Shown here piece after piece: positions 4,222 through 12,024 of a stretch of 18,563 nt of DNA. Position numbers and translations under genes: made by a program. The notes beneath the pieces are model-generated. The model was given only the letters and a program-made list of their open reading frames with translations. It did not search any database and had not been told where the DNA came from. The DNA is taken from contig CAJGEA010000020.1 in the NCBI GenBank assembly GCA_904502015.1, positions 1 through 18,563 on the forward strand, written 5' to 3'. Position 1 is the first letter of the stretch. Each line of letters starts with the position of its first letter. The DNA is from an uncultured Clostridia bacterium (lineage in GTDB: Bacteria > Bacillota > Clostridia > Oscillospirales > CAG-272).

Positions 4222-6741
4222 ATGAAGCAATACCACGTCACGGGCATGAGCTGCGCGGCGTGCGCGGCACGGGTGGAAAAAGCGGTATCCGCTGTGCCCG
4301 AGGTCACATCCTGCGCCGTTAACCTGCTGACAAACAGCATGGGCGTTGAGGGCAACGCACCTCCCGATGCCGTGATCGCCGCGGTGGTCGCCGCGGGCTA
4401 TGGCGCATCCCCCAAGGACGAGGATAGGCAAAAAAGGCCGCCCGACAAGGAAGACAAGCGTGACCGCGAGGCATCCCACCTGACCGCGCGCCTGCTGTCA
4501 TCCATTGTCTTATCCCTTATGCTGATGTACGTCGCCATGGGACACGTCATGTGGGGATTTCCCCTCCCCGGCGCGCTGGCCGACAACCCCGTTGCCATCG
4601 CCCTTATCCAACTGTTGCTTTGCGCGGCGGTGATGGTTATCAATCAAAAATTCTTTATCAGCGGCGTGCGAGGACTTTTGCACGGCGCGCCCAATATGGA
4701 CACGCTGGTCGCGCTGGGCTCGTCCGCCTCCTTCGGGTGGAGCTTATACGTGCTGTTTGCCATGAGTGCCGACACCGTGGCGGGGGATCTCACCCACGCG
4801 GCGCACCGCCTGCACGATCTCTATTTTGAGTCGGCCGCCATGATCCTCGTGCTCATTACGGTAGGCAAACTCCTTGAAGCACGGGCAAAGGGCAAGACCA
4901 CCGATGCCCTGCGCGCCCTTCTGGAATTAGCACCGCCCACCGTAACCGTTTTGCGCGAGGGGCAAGAGTTCACCATCCCCGTGGACGGAGCACGCGTGGG
5001 TGACAAATTCATCCTGCGCGCAGGCGACCGCATCCCGCTGGACGGCACCGTGATTGAGGGCGAGGGCGCGGTTGACGAATCCGCCTTGACGGGTGAGAGC
5101 ATCCCCGCAGATAAGGCCGTTGGGGATGCGGTATCCACCGCCACCACCCTGCGCTCGGGCTACCTCGTGTGCGAGGCGGTGCGGGTAGGCGAGGACACCA
5201 CAATCTCGCACATCGTGCGTATGGTCAGCGATGCCGCCGCCACCAAAGCGCCCATTGCCAAGGTCGCTGACAAGGTCGCAGGGGTATTCGTCCCCGTTGT
5301 GATGCTGATCGCGGTCATCACGGTGGGGGGCTGGCTGATCGCGGGCGAGAGCATCGGATTTGCTCTGGCGCGCGGCATTGCGGTGCTGGTCATCAGTTGC
5401 CCGTGCGCGCTGGGTCTGGCGACTCCCGTTGCCATTATGGTAGGCAACGGCGTGGGAGCCAAACACGGCATTTTGTTCAAAACCGCTGCCTCGCTTGAGG
5501 AAATGGGACGTATCCGCACCGTTGTGCTGGATAAAACGGGCACAGTCACCCACGGTGAGCCCCATGTAACCGACATCATCCCCGCTGAGGGCGTATCCGA
5601 GCGCGATCTGCTCACGGTTGCCTACTCGCTGGAGGTGTTGAGCGAGCACCCGCTGGCCCGCGCCGTCACGGCATACGGAAAGGAAAACGGAATCACTGCC
5701 CTGCCCCTGACCCATTTTACCACCCTCACAGGCGTGGGTGTTGAGGCGGCAGACGGCGAGAGCCCCGTGTGGGGCGGCAAGCTTGAGATGGCAAAATCAC
5801 ACCTCCCCGCCCCTATTCCCGACAACCTGCTAACCTACGCTGAAGCGTTGTCGGCGCAAGGAAAAACACCCCTCTACTTTGCCCGGGGAGCTCGCCTGCT
5901 GGGCGTGATCACGGTGGCGGACGTGGTCCGCGCCGACAGCCCAGCTGCCATTCGCGCCCTCCGCGCTCTGGGCCTGCGGGTGATCCTGCTCTCGGGCGAC
6001 AACGAGCGCACGGCGCGCGCCATCGGAGCGCAGGTCGGGGTGGACGAGGTGATCGCGGGCGTTCTGCCCGACGGCAAGGAGGCGGTCATCCGCCGCCTGC
6101 AACAGACCGGCAAGGTCACCATGGTAGGGGACGGCATCAACGACGCGCCCGCCCTGACCGCCGCCAACGTGGGCGTGGCCATTGGGGCAGGTGCCGACGT
6201 GGCCATCGACGCCGCCGACGTGGTACTGATGGGCAGTCGCCTTTCCGATGTGGTGACCGCCGTGCGGCTTAGCCGCGCCACCCTTTGGAACATTCGGGAA
6301 AATCTGTTCTGGGCGTTTATTTACAACGTTATTTGCATCCCCTTGGCGGCAGGGCTGCTGCTTCCCCTCGCGGGGCTGACAGTCACCCCCATGATCGGGG
6401 CGGCGGCCATGAGTCTGTCCAGCCTTTGCGTGGTGTCTAACGCTCTGCGGCTCAACCTATTTCAAGTCCCCAAGCCTACCGAGGATAAAGCCGCAAAGAC
6501 CGAGCAAACACAAGAAAAGGAGAAGAAACCTATGGAAAAGATCTTGAAAATCGAGGGCATGATGTGCCCCCACTGCGAGGCGCACGTCAAAAAGGCGCTG
6601 GAGGCGATCGAGGGCGTATCTACCGCCGTGGCCGATCACAAATCCGACACCGCCACCGTCACTCTCGCCGCGCCCGTCACGGATGAGGCGCTGACCGCCG
6701 CCGTGGAGGACGCGGGGTATAAGGTAATCTCTATTCGGTAA
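4222..6741 (+). CDS. copA: Cu(I)-exporting P1B-type ATPase with C-terminal CopZ-like domain
   Basis: 839 aa. An N-terminal heavy-metal domain carries GMSCAAC (CxxC at residues 11-14). The membrane part has the ion site CPC (393-395). Cytoplasmic motifs are TGES (290-293, actuator), DKTGT (437-441, phosphorylated Asp437), the nucleotide-binding His-Pro SEHP (474-477) and GDGIND (636-641). The late helices carry YN and MSLSS, which with CPC is the Cu(I) signature of the P1B-1 subgroup. It pumps Cu(I) out of the cytoplasm using ATP. After the last helix a charged Lys/Glu/Gln linker leads to a second heavy-metal domain (about 771-839, GMMCPHC). AAAGGAG at 4207-4213 sets the start. No CsoR or CopY operator is obvious to me upstream, and no clear promoter was found. 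A 15-bp terminator follows. Confidence 0.95.
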   Translation: MKQYHVTGMSCAACAARVEKAVSAVPEVTSCAVNLLTNSMGVEGNAPPDAVIAAVVAAGYGASPKDEDRQKRPPDKEDKRDREASHLTARLLSSIVLSLMLMYVAMGHVMWGFPLPGALADNPVAIALIQLLLCAAVMVINQKFFISGVRGLLHGAPNMDTLVALGSSASFGWSLYVLFAMSADTVAGDLTHAAHRLHDLYFESAAMILVLITVGKLLEARAKGKTTDALRALLELAPPTVTVLREGQEFTIPVDGARVGDKFILRAGDRIPLDGTVIEGEGAVDESALTGESIPADKAVGDAVSTATTLRSGYLVCEAVRVGEDTTISHIVRMVSDAAATKAPIAKVADKVAGVFVPVVMLIAVITVGGWLIAGESIGFALARGIAVLVISCPCALGLATPVAIMVGNGVGAKHGILFKTAASLEEMGRIRTVVLDKTGTVTHGEPHVTDIIPAEGVSERDLLTVAYSLEVLSEHPLARAVTAYGKENGITALPLTHFTTLTGVGVEAADGESPVWGGKLEMAKSHLPAPIPDNLLTYAEALSAQGKTPLYFARGARLLGVITVADVVRADSPAAIRALRALGLRVILLSGDNERTARAIGAQVGVDEVIAGVLPDGKEAVIRRLQQTGKVTMVGDGINDAPALTAANVGVAIGAGADVAIDAADVVLMGSRLSDVVTAVRLSRATLWNIRENLFWAFIYNVICIPLAAGLLLPLAGLTVTPMIGAAAMSLSSLCVVSNALRLNLFQVPKPTEDKAAKTEQTQEKEKKPMEKILKIEGMMCPHCEAHVKKALEAIEGVSTAVADHKSDTATVTLAAPVTDEALTAAVEDAGYKVISIR
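6532..6741 (+). CDS. Possible internally initiated CopZ-like copper chaperone (69 aa)
   Basis: In frame within copA, an ATG at 6532 is preceded by AGGAG (6518-6522) at 9-nt spacing, an ideal ribosome binding site inside the coding region. Translation from it would give a 69-aa protein, the usual size of free CopZ, with the metal-binding motif GMMCPHC (CxxC) near residue 10. The Cu(I) chaperone would then be made both as a domain of the pump and as a free protein. That the internal start is used is inference; the site could be a remnant of a once separate copZ gene fused by loss of a stop codon. Confidence 0.45.
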   Translation: MEKILKIEGMMCPHCEAHVKKALEAIEGVSTAVADHKSDTATVTLAAPVTDEALTAAVEDAGYKVISIR

Positions 6742-6750
6742 CCCAATATA

Positions 6751-6784
6751 AACGACCGCCGCGGCAATGCCGCGGCGGTCGTTT
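6751..6784. terminator. Bidirectional terminator between copA and the lipid operon
   Basis: A 15-bp perfect inverted repeat (6751-6765 with 6769-6783) has a 3-nt loop. On the plus strand it is followed by GTTTGTTG, on the minus strand by GTTTATATT. It sits between convergent genes and can end transcription from both sides. Confidence 0.85.
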
Positions 6785-6792
6785 GTTGAGAA

Positions 6793-8082
6793 TCATTCTT
6801 TCCTCGGTTTTGCGGAGCTTCTTTGCTTATCGAGCGCGATCTTAAAGATCTCCTCGGTGGCCATGCGGGTCTTGGCGACCACGCCCTCCTGCTCGGGGAA
6901 ACAGTAGTACAGGCAATCGTTGTTGCCGATGCAGATCACGTCCCCGATCTCGTACCAGAAATAGTCGGCGTAGAGCCCGTAGGACGAGAGCGGCTTATGC
7001 TCGTAGCGGAATCTGCCGTCACAGCCCTCAAGGTGGAAACCGTTGGCATCATGCACCAGTCGGCCTTCGCCCACCATGTAAATGGCTTTGTAGTCTACCA
7101 TCATACCGATACGGACGGCGGTGTCCAGCTTGTATTCCCCTGCCTCGATCTCGCGGCGCACGCACTCGCGCTCCCAGCGATACCAATCGGGAATATGGGG
7201 GTACTCGGTGTCCCCCTCGGTCGCCTTGAGACGTCCCAGCTCGGTCAGCTCGTAGGTCTTGCCGCAGGCGTGGCAGGTCAGGTGAATTCCCTTGCCCTCC
7301 ATTTTGCCTTCACAGCCGCAGGCGGGACACTTATAGAGAATGCGATCCAGTCCGTCGGCGCGGAAGGGTTCCTTGATCTCGACACCGTTTTCATACTGCC
7401 ACGCGAAGTTATCGAAGGTAAACGCCTCGCCAATGATGGCATTCAGCTCGTCAGCCGTCTTTTCCTTGATCTCGGCGCGGCTGAGCAAGCATTTTACGTC
7501 GGCCGACACCTTGACCTTGCGATTTTGAAGACCGTTGTAGAGCGGATCGCGGGCAAACGCGCCGTTCGTCTTGACCATCAGCACAGGAACGTCCAGCATT
7601 TTGCAGAGTCCGCCCAGGGACGAGGGCAACGCGGTCGCGCAGCCGTCGAAGGTATAGCTGGCCTCAGGATACATCAAAACGCTGGTCTTCTTAGTTTTAA
7701 GCGCGTACTTCATGTCACGGATAAGGGTGAAGTCGCTGACGAATTTCTGCGTCGGGATGCTGCCGATCTGCCGCATGAGCCACGGCATGCCCACAAAGCC
7801 GTCCGACGTGCAGACAGTGCAGAACGGCATGGGGTAGAAGATGCGGTAGGCGATCTTGAGGTCGATGAAGCTGGAATGGTTCATCAGGATCAGGTACGGC
7901 CCACCCTCGGTATCCTTAGACCGATCGCGGGTATAGGAAAATTTGGTCGCCCACAGGTCGGGCTGGGACACCACGCGAATCAGCGTGCGAAAAAAAAGAT
8001 TGGGGAGGTGCGGCTTTTTGTGCGCGGGCCGCTTTTTCGCCATGACAGCGTCATAATCCGCGCGCTTGGTTTTGATCTTCAT
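6793..8082 (-). CDS. PlsC-like 1-acylglycerol-3-phosphate acyltransferase with zinc ribbon
   Basis: 429 aa. The catalytic acyltransferase motif NHSSFID (His69-x4-Asp74) is followed by a PlsC-type block with YPEAS (about 138-142), so it probably transfers an acyl group to lysophosphatidic acid or a related acceptor at the membrane face. Unusually for PlsC (commonly about 200-250 aa), it continues into a four-cysteine zinc ribbon, CPAC (252-255) and CHAC (270-273), and about 150 further residues rich in Tyr and Trp that I cannot assign. No long transmembrane helix is visible. Its start is preceded by AAAGGGGG. It is the last gene of the regulator-ACP-acyltransferase operon, 42 nt after the ACP gene, which supports ACP-linked acyl transfer in phospholipid synthesis. 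The exact substrate is uncertain. Confidence 0.8.
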   Translation of the reverse strand: MKIKTKRADYDAVMAKKRPAHKKPHLPNLFFRTLIRVVSQPDLWATKFSYTRDRSKDTEGGPYLILMNHSSFIDLKIAYRIFYPMPFCTVCTSDGFVGMPWLMRQIGSIPTQKFVSDFTLIRDMKYALKTKKTSVLMYPEASYTFDGCATALPSSLGGLCKMLDVPVLMVKTNGAFARDPLYNGLQNRKVKVSADVKCLLSRAEIKEKTADELNAIIGEAFTFDNFAWQYENGVEIKEPFRADGLDRILYKCPACGCEGKMEGKGIHLTCHACGKTYELTELGRLKATEGDTEYPHIPDWYRWERECVRREIEAGEYKLDTAVRIGMMVDYKAIYMVGEGRLVHDANGFHLEGCDGRFRYEHKPLSSYGLYADYFWYEIGDVICIGNNDCLYYCFPEQEGVVAKTRMATEEIFKIALDKQRSSAKPRKE

Positions 8083-8124
8083 TGTCAGGCCCCCTTTGAG
8101 CGGTTCCGTCGGTGGAAAATGGAA

Positions 8125-8346
8125 TTACTGCTGCTCGATATACGCCACCAGCTTATCGATGGTGTTGTACTGCACCGACATCTCCAGACTCACGCCCAGC
8201 TCGTCCTCGATCTGCATGACCAGCTCGGCCACGTCCAGCGAATCCAGGCCCAGCTCGGTAAAGGGAACGTCGGTCTTGATCTCGGAGGGCTCTACGTTCT
8301 TGTACTCAGCCAGAATATCCACGATTTTTTCCTTGATGTTTGTCAT
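8125..8346 (-). CDS. acpP: Acyl carrier protein
   Basis: 73 aa from the ATG at 8346, the usual ACP length. The phosphopantetheine site is ELGLDSLD with Ser36. The protein is acidic, with four predicted helices and the typical VPFTELGLDSLDVAELVMQI block. It carries growing or finished acyl chains as thioesters in the cytoplasm. A longer frame extends upstream to 8415, but GGAG spaced correctly before 8346 and alignment with the family favour the shorter start. It lies 81 nt after the MarR gene and 42 nt before the acyltransferase. With no other fatty-acid synthase genes here, it may be a dedicated or second ACP serving the acyltransferase. Confidence 0.93.
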   Translation of the reverse strand: MTNIKEKIVDILAEYKNVEPSEIKTDVPFTELGLDSLDVAELVMQIEDELGVSLEMSVQYNTIDKLVAYIEQQ

Positions 8347-8401
8347 GATTCTATCTCCTTTGATATAAATTGGGTGTCTATGAAAGGATGGCCTCGTCAC
8401 A

Positions 8402-8420
8402 CCGCCGTCATTCACGGCGG
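8402..8420 (-). other. Intercistronic hairpin between MarR and ACP genes
   Basis: A 7-bp perfect stem, CCGCCGT/ACGGCGG, has a 5-nt loop and lies 7 nt after the MarR stop codon. No T-tract follows on the minus strand. It may reduce read-through or mark an RNA-processing site between the regulator and the two structural genes. Confidence 0.45.
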
Positions 8421-8427
8421 CGCTGAG

Positions 8428-8871
8428 TCAGGCGCGCTCGTCAAAAAACGTATTGAGCCGACGGACGCAGCGGAGCAGGCACTCCAGCTCGTCGTCGCCC
8501 AGCTCGTTGCGGATGGCAAACACCATCTGCTCATGGAAAAAGCGGTGCAAGCGATTCATATGTCGCCCTTCATCGGTCAAGCGGATCAGGGTAATGCGTG
8601 CATCCTGCTCGCTCTTGCTCTTAACAACGTAGCCTTTTTTTACCAGACGGTTAATGGATACCGTAACGGTAGGAACCGTAACGCCCAGATCCTCGGCGAT
8701 CTCCCCGACTGAGCGGCCCTCCTCGCCGTCCCCCACCGATTGAATGGTGTGAAACTCCGAGATACTGAGGTTTCCCTCCCCTGCGGCGCGGAGATTGTTC
8801 TCCTCAATGCGCAGAATCGAGCTGAATGTATCCTCAAGGAGCGTATTCAATTCTTCCAGACGTGCGTCCAT
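8428..8871 (-). CDS. MarR-family regulator, FabT-like by context
   Basis: 147 aa, standard MarR length. The winged helix-turn-helix covers about residues 50-110: RSVGEIAEDLGVTVPTVTV, then INRLVKKGYV and the wing SEQDARITLIRLTDEG. Flanking helices would form the dimer interface. It heads an operon with an acyl carrier protein and a PlsC-like acyltransferase, the setting of FabT, which controls membrane lipid genes in Firmicutes. A near-palindrome at its own transcription start suggests autorepression. The start is supported by GGAG upstream of the ATG at 8871. The FabT function is inferred from neighbours; MarR proteins sensing phenolics or oxidants look alike at this level. Confidence 0.88.
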   Translation of the reverse strand: MDARLEELNTLLEDTFSSILRIEENNLRAAGEGNLSISEFHTIQSVGDGEEGRSVGEIAEDLGVTVPTVTVSINRLVKKGYVVKSKSEQDARITLIRLTDEGRHMNRLHRFFHEQMVFAIRNELGDDELECLLRCVRRLNTFFDERA

Positions 8872-8897
8872 TTTCTCACTCCGTTTCCTTTTGGATC

Positions 8898-8948
8898 GTT
8901 AGAACATCTAATCAATGGTATTGTACCACATCCAACCGCAATTGTCAA
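8898..8948 (-). promoter_or_regulatory. Promoter and operator of the marR-acpP-plsC operon
   Basis: On the minus strand: TTGACA (8948-8943), 17-nt spacer, TACAAT (8925-8920), expected start near 8913. Directly downstream is ATTAGATGTTCTAAC (8912-8898), a 15-nt imperfect palindrome of the TTAGA-N3-TCTAA type. Its position at +1 to +15 fits repression by the MarR protein encoded next. Confidence 0.8.
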
Positions 8949-8999
8949 GGATTTTTTTGGGATTTGAGGCAAGAGGGCCTAATTGACGGCCCTAAGCGG

Positions 9000-9028
9000 T
9001 TGACAAACGAGGCTTTTTATGGTATCCT
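9000..9028 (+). promoter_or_regulatory. Promoter of the phosphofructokinase gene
   Basis: TTGACA (9000-9005), 17-nt spacer, TATCCT (9023-9028). A small inverted repeat (AGGGCC 8974-8979 with GGCCCT 8988-8993) lies just upstream of the -35. The leader TAGATTTCGACAC followed by GAAAGGATAC closely matches the leader of the XRE gene. Confidence 0.8.
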
Positions 9029-9071
9029 ATAAGCGTATAGATTTCGACACGAAAGGATACTTGACCACATT

Positions 9072-10355
9072 ATGATAAACACGATTTTGCACGAAAATAC
9101 CCTTGCAGGGAATGCCATTGTCGGCCAATCGGGCGGCCCTACCGCCGCCATCAACGCCACTCTCGCGGGTGTGATCCGCGGCGTTCTGGACGAGCAGAGA
9201 GCGGACGGCAGAATCCCACACCTCTACGGCATGCGAAACGGCGTGGACGGGCTTTTGCGCGAGGACATTATTGAGCTGGATTCGGTCTTCGCCCCCGATG
9301 CCGACGGCAACTACACCGCCCTTGACACCCTCACCCTGACCCCCGCCGCCGCGCTGGGCTCTTGCCGCCGCAAGCTCCCTGCCCCCGGTGCCGCCGACGA
9401 GGCCGAGGTCATGGACAAGCTATTTTCCATTCTGGAGAAATACAATATCCGCTACTTTTTCTACATCGGCGGTAACGACTCCATGGACACCGTCGCCAAG
9501 GTATCGGCCTACGCCGAGAAGATCGGCTACCCCATCCGTGTGGTAGGCGTCCCCAAGACCATCGATAACGATCTGGTCGGTACAGACCACACCCCCGGCT
9601 TTGGCTCGGCGGCCAAGTACATCGCCGTCACCATGCAGGAGATCCTGCGCGACACCGCCGTGTATACCGTGCCTGCCGTCACCATCGTGGAGATCATGGG
9701 CCGTGATGCCGGTTGGCTGACCGCCTCCTCGGCATTGGGCCGCCTCATCTCGGGACAGGCTCCCGATCTCGTTTACCTGCCCGAGCGCCCCTTCTCCCAC
9801 GAGGAGTTCTTTGAGGACGTGCGCGCGGCACTGGATCGCCATCCCAACGTGGTTGTCGCAGTTTCCGAGGGCCTGCAATGCGCCGACGGCTCCTACGTTG
9901 GCGAGGGCACCCAAAGCGGTGCGGTGGACGTATTCGGTCACCGCTATCTGGCGGGCACTGCCAAGGCGCTGGAGCTGGCCGTCAAGGACAAGTTCGGCTG
10001 CAAGGTGCGTTCGGTGGAGCTGAATCTCCCCCAGCGTTGCGCCGCCCACCTTGTGTCGGCGCAGGACATTGAGGAGTCGCTGGAGGTAGGGCGCTGTGCC
10101 GTGGTCGCCGCCCTCTCGGGCGTTACCCGCGAGATGATGACCATTCGCCGCGTTTCCGACGCGCCCTACAACTTTGAGGTCGGCCACGAGGACATCCGCA
10201 AGATCGCCAACATGACCCGCGCGGTTCCCGACGAGTTCATCAACGGACGGGGCAACAACGTCACCGACGAGTGCCTGGCTTACCTCCTCCCCCTGATCCG
10301 TGGCGAGCGTTACCCCGCGTTTGACCGCGGCCTGCCCGTACATTGGATTTTTTAA
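9072..10355 (+). CDS. pfp: 6-phosphofructokinase, PPi-dependent type
   Basis: 427 aa. It phosphorylates fructose 6-phosphate to fructose 1,6-bisphosphate in glycolysis. Motifs: GQSGGPTAAIN (18-28) at the phosphoryl-donor site, GGNDSMDT (133-140), PKTIDND (161-167, with Asp165 as the catalytic base position), and MGRDAGWL near 207. Asp136 where ATP enzymes have Gly (GGDG), and Lys162 where they have Gly (PGTIDND), both point to pyrophosphate as donor, which makes the step reversible and saves ATP. The length fits the PPi-PFK clade found in Clostridia. GAAAGGA lies 14 nt before the ATG, slightly far. It is a single-gene unit with its own promoter and terminator, divergent from the lipid operon. 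Confidence 0.9.
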   Translation: MINTILHENTLAGNAIVGQSGGPTAAINATLAGVIRGVLDEQRADGRIPHLYGMRNGVDGLLREDIIELDSVFAPDADGNYTALDTLTLTPAAALGSCRRKLPAPGAADEAEVMDKLFSILEKYNIRYFFYIGGNDSMDTVAKVSAYAEKIGYPIRVVGVPKTIDNDLVGTDHTPGFGSAAKYIAVTMQEILRDTAVYTVPAVTIVEIMGRDAGWLTASSALGRLISGQAPDLVYLPERPFSHEEFFEDVRAALDRHPNVVVAVSEGLQCADGSYVGEGTQSGAVDVFGHRYLAGTAKALELAVKDKFGCKVRSVELNLPQRCAAHLVSAQDIEESLEVGRCAVVAALSGVTREMMTIRRVSDAPYNFEVGHEDIRKIANMTRAVPDEFINGRGNNVTDECLAYLLPLIRGERYPAFDRGLPVHWIF

Positions 10356-10368
10356 TGAGTCCCACATA

Positions 10369-10404
10369 CGGCTCGGAGCCACATGCTCTGAGCCGTTTCC
10401 TTTT
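10369..10404 (+). terminator. Terminator of the phosphofructokinase gene
   Basis: A 10-bp stem, CGGCTCGGAG (10369-10378) with CTCTGAGCCG (10386-10395), contains one G-U pair and is followed by TTTCCTTTT. Confidence 0.9.
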
Positions 10405-10446
10405 CTCCTGAAAATTTTCCTGCATCCGAAAAATATTGTCAGGCTC

Positions 10447-10475
10447 TTGACTAACGTCGGCGAATGATATATAAT
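10447..10475 (+). promoter_or_regulatory. Promoter of the AI-2E transporter pair
   Basis: TTGACT (10447-10452), 17-nt spacer, TATAAT (10470-10475). The leader holds a 5-bp hairpin GCGGG-TACG-CCCGC (10493-10506) immediately before AAGGAGG (10509-10515). Confidence 0.88.
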
Positions 10476-10524
10476 ATAAAGAGATATATTTTGCGGGTAC
10501 GCCCGCGTAAGGAGGATACATCGC

Positions 10525-12000
10525 ATGAACGAGCACGATTCCTCACATACCCCCGTGCCGCAGACCGAAGCGCCGCCCCAAACGCGCACGTCGGGCCGCT
10601 CGCTGTTCTGGGTCTGCGTCGCCGTGATAGGACTGTTTCTTTTTTCCATCGCCATTATGGACGAGTTGGCGGAATTCGCCCGCGGAGTTTTGAACATCCT
10701 ATCCCCCGTCATCATCGGCGGTGTCATTGCCTACCTGTGCAACCCCATCATGCGTTTCTACGAGCACTGGCTGTTCGCTCACATTCGTAAAGGCAACCTG
10801 CGACACACCCTGTCCCTTATGATGACCGCGCTGTCGGCATTTGCCATCTTGGCGGGCATTCTCTTTATGATTATCCCCCAGCTCGTTGACAGCATCACCG
10901 ATCTGTTCAACAATTACGAAAGCCACATCAACAACCTCCTCGCGTCCCTGCAGCGCGTGATCAACAAGGTCACCAGCAACCTGCCCGTGGACATCGATAT
11001 TTCCAACATTGACAAGCTGGGCGAGTTCCTGACCGACATTTTCGGTTCGACCGAGAACCTCCTTTCGGAAATTCAGAACAAGCTACAAAACTCCTCCGTA
11101 ACGGGCAATATCTTCAGCGGCGTGTGGAGCGGCATTCTCACATTCTTTAACGCATTCAAAAACTTTTTCATAGGTCTGTTCATTGGCTTTTACCTGCTGG
11201 CCTCCAAGGAAAAGCGCGCCGCGCAGATCCGCAAATTCCGCCGCGCCATGTTCTCGGACAAGACGAACGAGCGCATCACCGAGGTCACCGCACTGGTGGA
11301 CGACACCTTCGGCGGCTTCATCTTCGGTAAGGTCATGGACTCGCTGGTCATTGGCGTTCTGACCTTCCTGCTGCTGACCATCTTTGAGATCTCACCCTAC
11401 AATCTGCTGATCGCGGCATTCGTAGGCGTGACCAACATCATCCCCGTATTCGGCCCCTTCATCGGCGCGATTCCCACCTTTTTCATCGTTCTGATTTCCA
11501 ATCCCTCCAAGGCATTCTTGTTCCTTATTCTCATTCTGATCATCCAGCAGATTGACGGCAACATCATCGGCCCCAAGATCCTCGGCGACAACACGGGCGT
11601 GAGCTCGCTGTGCGTGATCATTGCCATCGTCATCTGCGGCTCCCTGTGGGGCATTGCCGGTATGCTCGTGGGTGTCCCCATCTTTGCCGTCATCATTGAA
11701 CTGGTCAAGCGGTATCTGGAAAGCCGACTGCGCAAAAAAGGCCAGCCCACCGACACCGCAGACTACTACACCAAGGATGCCATCGCCAACCCCGAGCAGG
11801 ATCTTCATTACGAACACGCGGGACTCCTCTACAAGTACAAGCATTCCCGCCTCCGTTTCCGCCTGCGCCGCATCAGACAATACCTCTATACCCATCTTGG
11901 CCGACACAATCCCCCCTCCAAAAAAACCAAATCCAAGAACAAGGGCAAGGATACGGATAAGAACAACCATACCCCCACTGATACCACGCCCACCGAGTAA
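10525..12000 (+). CDS. AI-2E family membrane transporter, first copy
   Basis: 491 aa, AI-2E/PerM family (Pfam PF01594). Hydrophobic segments occur near residues 29-50, 56-76, 95-120, 205-228, and in a cluster of helices at about 265-395 that contains the family-typical NIIPVFGPFIGAIPTF and QQIDGNIIGPKILG blocks. The segment between helices 3 and 4 (about 120-200) is predicted to lie outside the membrane. A basic cytoplasmic tail of about 80 residues ends in a Lys/Thr-rich stretch. Family members have been linked to autoinducer-2 export, ion/proton antiport and other roles, so the substrate here is open. AAGGAGG lies 9 nt upstream of the ATG. A paralogous gene follows after 24 nt in the same operon. 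Confidence 0.9.
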   Translation: MNEHDSSHTPVPQTEAPPQTRTSGRSLFWVCVAVIGLFLFSIAIMDELAEFARGVLNILSPVIIGGVIAYLCNPIMRFYEHWLFAHIRKGNLRHTLSLMMTALSAFAILAGILFMIIPQLVDSITDLFNNYESHINNLLASLQRVINKVTSNLPVDIDISNIDKLGEFLTDIFGSTENLLSEIQNKLQNSSVTGNIFSGVWSGILTFFNAFKNFFIGLFIGFYLLASKEKRAAQIRKFRRAMFSDKTNERITEVTALVDDTFGGFIFGKVMDSLVIGVLTFLLLTIFEISPYNLLIAAFVGVTNIIPVFGPFIGAIPTFFIVLISNPSKAFLFLILILIIQQIDGNIIGPKILGDNTGVSSLCVIIAIVICGSLWGIAGMLVGVPIFAVIIELVKRYLESRLRKKGQPTDTADYYTKDAIANPEQDLHYEHAGLLYKYKHSRLRFRLRRIRQYLYTHLGRHNPPSKKTKSKNKGKDTDKNNHTPTDTTPTE

Positions 12001-12024
12001 TCTCCTCCCGAAAGGATACACCAC

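Noticed and set aside
6823..8712. 629-codon open frame on the plus strand
   Set aside because: It lies antisense to three well-supported minus-strand genes (regulator, ACP, acyltransferase), shows no family motif, and is an effect of GC-rich codon bias.
9420..10727. 435-codon minus-strand frame over the phosphofructokinase
   Set aside because: Shadow of the pfp coding strand; it would also run through the pfp terminator and the AI-2E promoter.
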